DNA of 64,000 nucleotides from Haemophilus parainfluenzae. Its GTDB lineage: Bacteria; Pseudomonadota; Gammaproteobacteria; Enterobacterales; Pasteurellaceae. Location of the stretch: contig NZ_LR134481.1 in NCBI RefSeq assembly GCF_900638025.1, positions 744,001 through 808,000 on the forward strand, read 5' to 3'. Made by a program: the position numbers and the translations under genes. Every line of letters starts with the position of its first letter. Positions within the stretch are counted from its first letter, which is position 1. Shown here piece by piece: positions 57,874-64,000 of the stretch. Under the pieces are notes generated by a model. It searched no databases, was not told where the DNA came from, and worked only from the letters and a program-made list of their open reading frames with translations.

Positions 57874-59117
57874 TATTCTGCCTTTTGCCGTGTTCTTATT
57901 GCGGTATAAAACACAATCGTTAAGAAAAAGTAAAAAATAGTACCTGAATTATGTACCAAGAAACCTTGGCTTAAGCCATAGATCATCACAGATAAAATAT
58001 GGGCAATGCCTAAAGTGGCAATCAGCTTGACCTCATCATTCGTGGTTTTTAGACCTTTCATAAAGGCAAGTAGAGGAATAAATAACACAGCGAGCAAGGC
58101 GAGTAGTCCAACTATTCCTCGTTTTGAGAGGTCGTCTAAATATTGATTATGGGCATGCGTAAATTGTCCAATGTCACCCGTGACAATTTTTTCTTTCGTA
58201 TCTAACTTACGCTTTTCTGTCGCCCCTTGAATGCCCCAGCCAAATAAAGGCTTTTCTTTTGCCATTTCAAGTGCACTTTTCCACATTTCAAAACGCGCAC
58301 CTAGAGAAGTATTGCCATCATTATTATCTAAGTAAAGTTGGATATCTTTTCGTGCAACGTCAATCCGTTCCATAATTCGGTTATTGGGCATTTGGCTAAT
58401 GCCAACGCTTGCTACGGCAATGATTCCAAAGAAAGTCAGGAAAAAACGTTTCGAAAGAGAATGGCGATAGATATAAAGGATAACAATAAGTAAGATAGGT
58501 AATGTCACCCATCCTCCACGAGCAGTGGAAAGTAAACTTCCTATGATGCCACATAAACCACCAATAACACTAAGAGCGGTTAATTTTATGTCTTTTTTCT
58601 GATGGGCATAGAGGGCAATAACTAGGCTAAAAATACCTAATGACATAGAAATGTCACCACCTTGAATATGCATAATTCGAGGATTTTGCTCTGGTCGTAA
58701 ATTCAACATAAATTTATCATAAAGTGCAACACAGGTGGAACTCATTCCACCAAGAGGAATCGCATAATTCAAAACGCAAGTTTTGATTGGGTATTTTAAT
58801 AATAAAAACAAGATAGGAATTAAGAAAACTACTCGACTTGCCGTATCGATATCGCGCATTTTCCCTCCATGAATGAAGAGGGACAAAATAAATGTAAAGA
58901 AATAAAAAAGGTAACTATAAATTAACCATTTGTCCACTTTTGATAAGTTTAATAGTGTTCTCTTGATTAAACTATAAATGCCATAACCTAAACTGATTAA
59001 CATCAGTAAAACTGGTGCTGCATTATACCCACCCTTGACAATAAAAATAGAAAGAAAGAATAGTGTTACCGCAAAATTTATGATGGTGGGTAACCAATTT
59101 TGTTTTGTTATGTACAT
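57873..59117 (-). CDS. O-antigen ligase / polymerase family membrane protein (WaaL-like)
   Basis: Polytopic inner-membrane protein with about 10-12 helices, 414 aa, of the Wzy_C superfamily. A large periplasmic loop (about 245-340) contains SLGARFEMWKSALEMAKEKP, LFGWGIQG and HAHNQYLDDLSKRG, the conserved His region used by WaaL ligases, and LLSTARGGWVTLP with a conserved Arg. Ligases move undecaprenyl-linked glycans onto lipid A-core; polymerases (Wzy) share the fold, so the call is to family level. It is immediately followed by the GT9 gene. The upstream terminator isolates it from fbaA. Confidence 0.8.
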   Translation of the reverse strand: MYITKQNWLPTIINFAVTLFFLSIFIVKGGYNAAPVLLMLISLGYGIYSLIKRTLLNLSKVDKWLIYSYLFYFFTFILSLFIHGGKMRDIDTASRVVFLIPILFLLLKYPIKTCVLNYAIPLGGMSSTCVALYDKFMLNLRPEQNPRIMHIQGGDISMSLGIFSLVIALYAHQKKDIKLTALSVIGGLCGIIGSLLSTARGGWVTLPILLIVILYIYRHSLSKRFFLTFFGIIAVASVGISQMPNNRIMERIDVARKDIQLYLDNNDGNTSLGARFEMWKSALEMAKEKPLFGWGIQGATEKRKLDTKEKIVTGDIGQFTHAHNQYLDDLSKRGIVGLLALLAVLFIPLLAFMKGLKTTNDEVKLIATLGIAHILSVMIYGLSQGFLVHNSGTIFYFFLTIVFYTAIRTRQKAE

Positions 59118-59151
59118 AGATAATGGCCGATATTTTGGGGGAGATTACATT

Positions 59152-59176
59152 AAAAAACCGCACTAGAAAGTGCGGT
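59152..59176 (-). terminator. Terminator of fbaA built from an uptake signal
   Basis: ACCGCACT (59157-59164), loop AGAA, AGTGCGGT (59169-59176); the right arm contains the exact uptake signal (59168-59176). On the minus strand a TTTTTTAA run follows. Confidence 0.92.
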
Positions 59177-59200
59177 CTTATTTTAGTCTATTTTTATGGA

Positions 59201-60280
<1,080 letters not shown>

Positions 60281-60372
60281 AGTTGTGTTTCCTTTTGTTT
60301 TGGAGGATTCATTCCTCCGTTTGAAAAATCAATATTTATCCCCTCTGTGCAGAGGGGATAGAAGCCATTTAA

Positions 60373-61533
60373 TTAACCGTTCGCACGTTTTTCAAGAATT
60401 TCTACTGCTGGTAATACTTTACCTTCAACGAATTCTAAGAATGCACCGCCACCGGTAGAGATATAAGAGATTTTATCTGCAATACCGAATAAATCGATAG
60501 CTGCTAGAGTATCACCGCCACCTGCGATAGAGAATGCATCGCTGTTTGCAATCGCGTGCGAAATAATTTCAGTCCCTTTACGGAAGTTAGGGAATTCAAA
60601 CACGCCAACTGGACCATTCCATAAAACAGTTTTTGCATTTTTGATGATTTCAGCTAATTGTTCAGCAGATTTATCACCGATATCGAAGATAGATTCGTCA
60701 TCTTTTACTTCAGTCACTGATTTTTCTGTTGCAGGTGCAGTTTCAGAGAATTCAGTACCAACACGTACATCAACCGGAACAGGAATATCTGTGCTTGCGG
60801 CTAATTCTTTTGCTACAGGGATTAAATCTGCTTCATATAATGATTTACCCACATTGTGGCCCGCTGCTGCAATGAACGTATTTGCAATACCACCACCCAC
60901 GATAATTTGGTCAGCAATTTTTGAAAGAGAGTTTAATACTTCTAATTTAGTGGAAACTTTTGAACCGCCTACGATCGCAACCATTGGGCGAGCAGGTTCT
61001 TTTAATGCTTTACCTAATGCATCTAACTCAGCCGCTAATAATGGACCTGCACAAGCGATTGGTGCAAATTCTGCAACACCGTAAGTTGATGCTTGCGCAC
61101 GGTGAGCGGTACCGAATGCATCCATCACGAATACATCGCAAAGTGCGGCATATTTTTTACCTAATTCAGGATCGTTTTTCTTCTCACCTTTGTTTACACG
61201 CACGTTTTCTAAAACAACGATTTCGCCTTCTTTAACATCCACACCGTTTAAGTAGTCTTGCACTAAACGCACATTGAAACCTGCGTTTTTTAAGTAATCA
61301 ACAACCGGTTGTAAAGAGTCTTCAGGTTTGAATTCGCCTTCAGTTGGACGACCTAAGTGAGAGGTAACCATCACTTTTGCGCCTTTCTCTAAAGCCAGTT
61401 TTAACGTCGGGATAGTCGCACGAATACGCGCATCAGATGTCACTTTGCCATCTTTTACCGGTACGTTTAAGTCCGCGCGAATAAATACACGTTTACCTTG
61501 TAAATCTAAATCGGTCATTTTGATTACTGACAT
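60373..61533 (-). CDS. pgk: Phosphoglycerate kinase
   Basis: Glycolytic kinase that transfers phosphate from 1,3-bisphosphoglycerate to ADP. It is 386 aa. N-terminal substrate domain with [29 protein letters not shown] and [11 protein letters not shown]; the nucleotide domain shows [15 protein letters not shown] and the phosphate loop [10 protein letters not shown], then FISTGGGA-like [22 protein letters not shown] precedes the ATG. It is upstream of fbaA. The gene order pgk-fba is common in gammaproteobacteria. Confidence 0.98.
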   Translation of the reverse strand: MSVIKMTDLDLQGKRVFIRADLNVPVKDGKVTSDARIRATIPTLKLALEKGAKVMVTSHLGRPTEGEFKPEDSLQPVVDYLKNAGFNVRLVQDYLNGVDVKEGEIVVLENVRVNKGEKKNDPELGKKYAALCDVFVMDAFGTAHRAQASTYGVAEFAPIACAGPLLAAELDALGKALKEPARPMVAIVGGSKVSTKLEVLNSLSKIADQIIVGGGIANTFIAAAGHNVGKSLYEADLIPVAKELAASTDIPVPVDVRVGTEFSETAPATEKSVTEVKDDESIFDIGDKSAEQLAEIIKNAKTVLWNGPVGVFEFPNFRKGTEIISHAIANSDAFSIAGGGDTLAAIDLFGIADKISYISTGGGAFLEFVEGKVLPAVEILEKRANG

Positions 61534-61631
61534 AATCTTTCCTCTTGGGTTAGTTAAAATTAAACTTGAATATTATACCTAGTTCTGACTAGGTTGTAAC
61601 GATGTAGATCAAATAAAAAAGCGAATTATGC

Positions 61632-62345
61632 TTATTTTTGGCAATCGATTACTTCCCACTGGCGATTGTAACAAATGAATAGTTCATTATGGCTCGCCCC
61701 TAAATAAGCGCCTTTTAATTGCGGATTATGTTGCTTCATCCATTGAAATAATTCTTTACGGCTTAATTGTTCGTTTGGCAAAGAAAGCGATTCAAATAAT
61801 GCTTTCTCTTGTTTGAAATAAGCTTCCGCTGAATCAAACGCACAGCTACCGTGTTTTTTCCATTCGCCTTGCAACAATTTTGCGCCTGGCGAGATTGAAA
61901 GATAAGGTTCGAGGGTTTCAATTGGAAGAGGCGCTAAATCACCTTTACAAAAACGTGGGTGATCCGTAACAGAGCGCGCATTCGCATTTTGTGGCCATAA
62001 GCCATGCACTACCCAGCCAAATTGATTTTTTGTACTACATTGATACTGCGCTGAATCAGGTAGATTATTGCCATATTGCGCACGTTGTTTTTCACAGAAT
62101 GCGGGTGACCAAGATAAGGCCAACATATAATAATCAACAGGGGCATTTTTATTTTGCCCAATAGCATCATCGCGCATGATGACATCATAATTACCAAAAT
62201 CTTTGGTATTTTTGACCGCGCTTTGACTTTGTTGTTGTGTAGTTGTTGGGGTTGGTTTGGTGTCTTTTTTGTGTTCAGTAAAATATTGCCAAATGCTAAA
62301 TGCGGCAAGGGCAATAAGGGAAAGAGTGGAAACCTGTTTTTTCAT
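61632..62345 (-). CDS. Ribonuclease T2 family enzyme (RNase I), secreted or periplasmic
   Basis: Endoribonuclease of the T2 family, 237 aa. Signal/anchor helix VSTLSLIALAAFSIWQYF (4-21) followed by a Lys/Thr/Gln-rich linker (25-45). Catalytic blocks are CAS I HGLWPQ (His114) and CAS II EWKKHGSCAF (161-170, with Glu161 and His165). Cysteines consistent with disulfides are C84, C103, C133 and C168. The start is ATG 62345, with GGATTTT upstream. Because the N-terminus is hydrophobic without an obvious Ala-x-Ala cleavage site, it may remain membrane-anchored. Single gene next to the divergent ferredoxin gene. Confidence 0.87.
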   Translation of the reverse strand: MKKQVSTLSLIALAAFSIWQYFTEHKKDTKPTPTTTQQQSQSAVKNTKDFGNYDVIMRDDAIGQNKNAPVDYYMLALSWSPAFCEKQRAQYGNNLPDSAQYQCSTKNQFGWVVHGLWPQNANARSVTDHPRFCKGDLAPLPIETLEPYLSISPGAKLLQGEWKKHGSCAFDSAEAYFKQEKALFESLSLPNEQLSRKELFQWMKQHNPQLKGAYLGASHNELFICYNRQWEVIDCQK

Positions 62346-62420
62346 AAAAATCCTGTTTAAATTTTGTCAATTTTGCTTTTGTCGGCTATAATTCGCCGCT
62401 TTCTCATATAAAGGAATGGT

Positions 62421-62681
62421 ATGGCGTTACTGATCACAAACAAATGCACAAACTGCGATATGTGTCTCCCCGAATGTCCGAATGAAGCAATTTCAATCGG
62501 CGAGGAGATCTATGTGATCGATCCTGTACTTTGTACGGAATGTGTTGGTCATTATGACACGCCAACCTGCCAAAAAGTTTGCCCAATTACAAACTGCATC
62601 AAGCCAGATCCTGAGCATCAAGAAAGCGAAGAGCAGCTTTGGGAACGTTTTGTGATGATTCACCATTCGGATAAGTTGTAG
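62421..62681 (+). CDS. yfhL: YfhL family 4Fe-4S dicluster ferredoxin
   Basis: Small electron carrier, 86 aa, with two [4Fe-4S] sites. The first is C10-x2-C13-x2-C16-x3-C20 in CTNCDMCLPECPNEAI. The second is the family-specific long loop CTECVGHYDTPTCQKVCPITNC. YfhL-type ferredoxins have very low-potential clusters; clients are not known with certainty. AAGGAATGGT precedes the ATG. It is divergent from the RNase T2 gene, an order shared with H. influenzae. Confidence 0.92.
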   Translation: MALLITNKCTNCDMCLPECPNEAISIGEEIYVIDPVLCTECVGHYDTPTCQKVCPITNCIKPDPEHQESEEQLWERFVMIHHSDKL

Positions 62682-62710
62682 AATTTACCTGATCTTTTTC
62701 TTTTCGTCCA

Positions 62711-62869
62711 ATGACTATGAATAAAACGAAGTTAATTAAAATCGCCATCATTCTGATTTATTTGTTCAGTCCAATTGATATTTTGCCTGAAGCGGTGCTT
62801 GGCCCATTAGGTTTGGTGGATGATGCGGCAGCCATTGCTTTATTAATTCGAATTTTATTGAAAAAATAA
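62711..62869 (+). CDS. Small DUF1232 (YkvA-type) membrane protein
   Basis: 52 aa from ATG 62711 (an ATG two codons on is also possible). A hydrophobic helix IKIAIILIYLFSPIDILPEA carries the DUF1232 signature SPIDILPE. GPLGLVDDAAAIALLIRILL follows, with the conserved DD. Function unknown. It starts 29 bp after the ferredoxin gene and is likely co-transcribed. A clear ribosome-binding site is lacking, but the motif match is strong. Confidence 0.75.
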   Translation: MTMNKTKLIKIAIILIYLFSPIDILPEAVLGPLGLVDDAAAIALLIRILLKK

Positions 62870-62886
62870 AAACTTGAATAAAATCA

Positions 62887-62895
62887 ACCGCACTT
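62887..62895 (-). repeat. Uptake signal after the DUF1232 gene
   Basis: Exact ACCGCACTT (complement of the Hin-type uptake signal) in the gap before the MFS gene. It is followed by T-rich sequence, but it has no inverted partner. Confidence 0.85.
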
Positions 62896-62979
62896 TGCTT
62901 TTCTCATTCTTGCAAAATCCCGTCAATTTCTCTAAACTACGCGTCGGAATATTTCTTTCCTCATCATTTCACTTTAAAC

Positions 62980-62995
62980 GCTACCCGTGAGTAGC
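62980..62995 (+). other. Small hairpin in front of the last MFS gene
   Basis: GCTAC (62980-62984) with GTAGC (62991-62995), just upstream of the AAAAGGGAC ribosome-binding site. It is weak and may be incidental. Confidence 0.3.
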
Positions 62996-63011
62996 AAAAG
63001 GGACTTCAATC

Positions 63012-64000
63012 ATGACAAACGTCAATCAATATGGCTGGAAAGCCTTGATTGGATCTTCTGTCGGCTACGCGATGGATGGATTCGATCTTCTTATTCTTGG
63101 ATTTATGCTTAGTGCCATTTCGGCCGATCTTAATTTAACTCCTGCACAATCGGGCTCATTAGTCACTTGGACACTTATTGGTGCTGTAGTGGGCGGCATT
63201 GTATTTGGCGCATTAAGCGATCGTTACGGTCGAGTACGCGTGCTAACTTGGACAATCGTCCTCTTCGCTGTATTTACCGGTTTATGTGCAATCGCACAAG
63301 GCTATTGGGATTTATTAATTTATCGTACTATTGCGGGTATCGGTTTGGGCGGTGAATTTGGTATCGGTATGGCATTAGCCATTGAAGCTTGGCCTGCAAA
63401 ACACCGCGCAAAAGCAGCGTCTTATGTGGCATTAGGTTGGCAAGTGGGAGTGTTAGCGGCTGCGTTACTCACCCCTGTATTGCTTCCACATATCGGCTGG
63501 CGCGGCATGTTCGTTGTTGGTATCTTCCCAGCGTTTGTTGCTTGGTATTTACGTACCCGTTTACACGAACCTGAAATTTTCTCACAAAAACAGACCGAAC
63601 TTTCAACCCAAAAAATATCGAAACTGGAATCTTTCAAACTCTTAGTAAAAGATAAAGCAACTACAAAAGTAAGCCTTGGTATAGTGGTTTTAACGTCTGT
63701 ACAAAACTTCGGTTACTACGGCATTATGATTTGGATGCCAAACTTCTTATCTAAACAACTTGGCTTTAGTTTAACGAAATCAGGTTTGTGGACGGCTGTT
63801 ACCGTATGCGGCATGATGGCAGGGATTTGGGTTTTTGGTCGCTTAGCGGATAGAGTTGGGCGTAAACCAAGTTTCTTATTATTCCAACTTGGTGCAGTGA
63901 TCAGCATCATCACTTACTCTCAATTAACTGACCCAAGCGCTATGTTGGTGGCTGGTGCGTTCTTGGGGATGTTCGTAAACGGCATGATGGGCGGTTATGG
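63012..64000 (+). CDS. MFS transporter (AAHS-like aromatic acid/metabolite:H+ symporter), truncated by window end
   Basis: Major facilitator protein cut by the right edge after 329 codons. It starts MTNVNQYGWKALIGSSVGYA, then MDGFDLLILGFML in helix 1 (the DxxD-type motif of aromatic-acid/H+ symporters), GALSDRYGRVRV (loop 2-3), GIGLGGEFGIGMALAIEAWP in helices 4-5, and the repeated GRLADRVGRKP loop. AAAAGGGAC lies 9 bp before the ATG. The substrate cannot be read from sequence. The subfamily is similar to sugar-acid, sialate and aromatic-acid carriers. Confidence 0.85.
   Translation, partial: MTNVNQYGWKALIGSSVGYAMDGFDLLILGFMLSAISADLNLTPAQSGSLVTWTLIGAVVGGIVFGALSDRYGRVRVLTWTIVLFAVFTGLCAIAQGYWDLLIYRTIAGIGLGGEFGIGMALAIEAWPAKHRAKAASYVALGWQVGVLAAALLTPVLLPHIGWRGMFVVGIFPAFVAWYLRTRLHEPEIFSQKQTELSTQKISKLESFKLLVKDKATTKVSLGIVVLTSVQNFGYYGIMIWMPNFLSKQLGFSLTKSGLWTAVTVCGMMAGIWVFGRLADRVGRKPSFLLFQLGAVISIITYSQLTDPSAMLVAGAFLGMFVNGMMGGY

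Overview
The window is a chromosomal segment from a Pasteurellaceae bacterium, almost certainly Haemophilus or a close relative. The evidence is the 9-bp Hin-type DNA uptake signal (AAGTGCGGT or its complement), of which I located more than 30 exact copies, many in inverted pairs that serve as terminators. The Haemophilus-type comABCDEF operon, the CRP-S competence operators and the gene orders (oppFDCBA-talB, fba-pgk-RNase I-ferredoxin) agree with this. Base composition is AT-rich and fairly even. I see no phage, insertion sequence, CRISPR array or integrated island.

Layout. 1-2.4 kb: 3' end of rpoD, psiE, rlmJ. 2.8-9.7 kb: a TPP riboswitch followed by one eight-gene thiamine-salvage operon, thiZXY-tenA-thiMDE-thiU (pyrimidine ABC importer, pyrimidine hydrolase, thiazole kinase, HMP(-P) kinase, thiamine-phosphate synthase and a probable thiazole importer). 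No de novo thiC or thiG genes are present. 9.8-19.9 kb: mrcA (PBP1a) divergent from comABCDEF, then nfuA, comM and engB. CRP-S sites lie upstream of comA and comM. comE carries an in-frame amber codon. 20-27 kb: oppABCDF (oligopeptide import), talB and yagU. 28-39 kb: mlaA, ridA, then the L10 leader, rplJL and rpoBC. 39-42.6 kb: metNIQ with a MetJ operator inside its promoter, and gmhB. 42.7-48.2 kb: a complete rrn operon (16S, tRNA-Ile, tRNA-Ala, 23S, 5S). 48.3-54.5 kb: yihI, a DUF2489 gene, hemN, lysA, lptM, cyaY and recQ. 54.5-64 kb: a YjjI-type glycyl-radical enzyme, a YczE-like membrane protein, a GT9 heptosyltransferase-like gene with an O-antigen-ligase-like gene, fbaA, pgk, an RNase T2 family enzyme, a YfhL-type ferredoxin, a DUF1232 micro-ORF and the start of an MFS transporter.

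Most of this is core genome. The points that stand out are: (1) a single nonsense codon in the competence secretin comE, with the rest of the com operon intact; (2) a 22-codon ORF directly after the TPP aptamer, whose Shine-Dalgarno is part of the aptamer's conserved 3' strand and whose translation could open a weak hairpin over the thiZ ribosome-binding site; (3) a comM promoter in which the engB terminator lies exactly between the CRP-S site and the -10 box; (4) identical CRP-S to -10 spacing at comA and comM; and (5) a run of hairpins between rplL and rpoB and between rpoB and rpoC. All functional statements come from reading the sequence and knowing the families; no database search was run.
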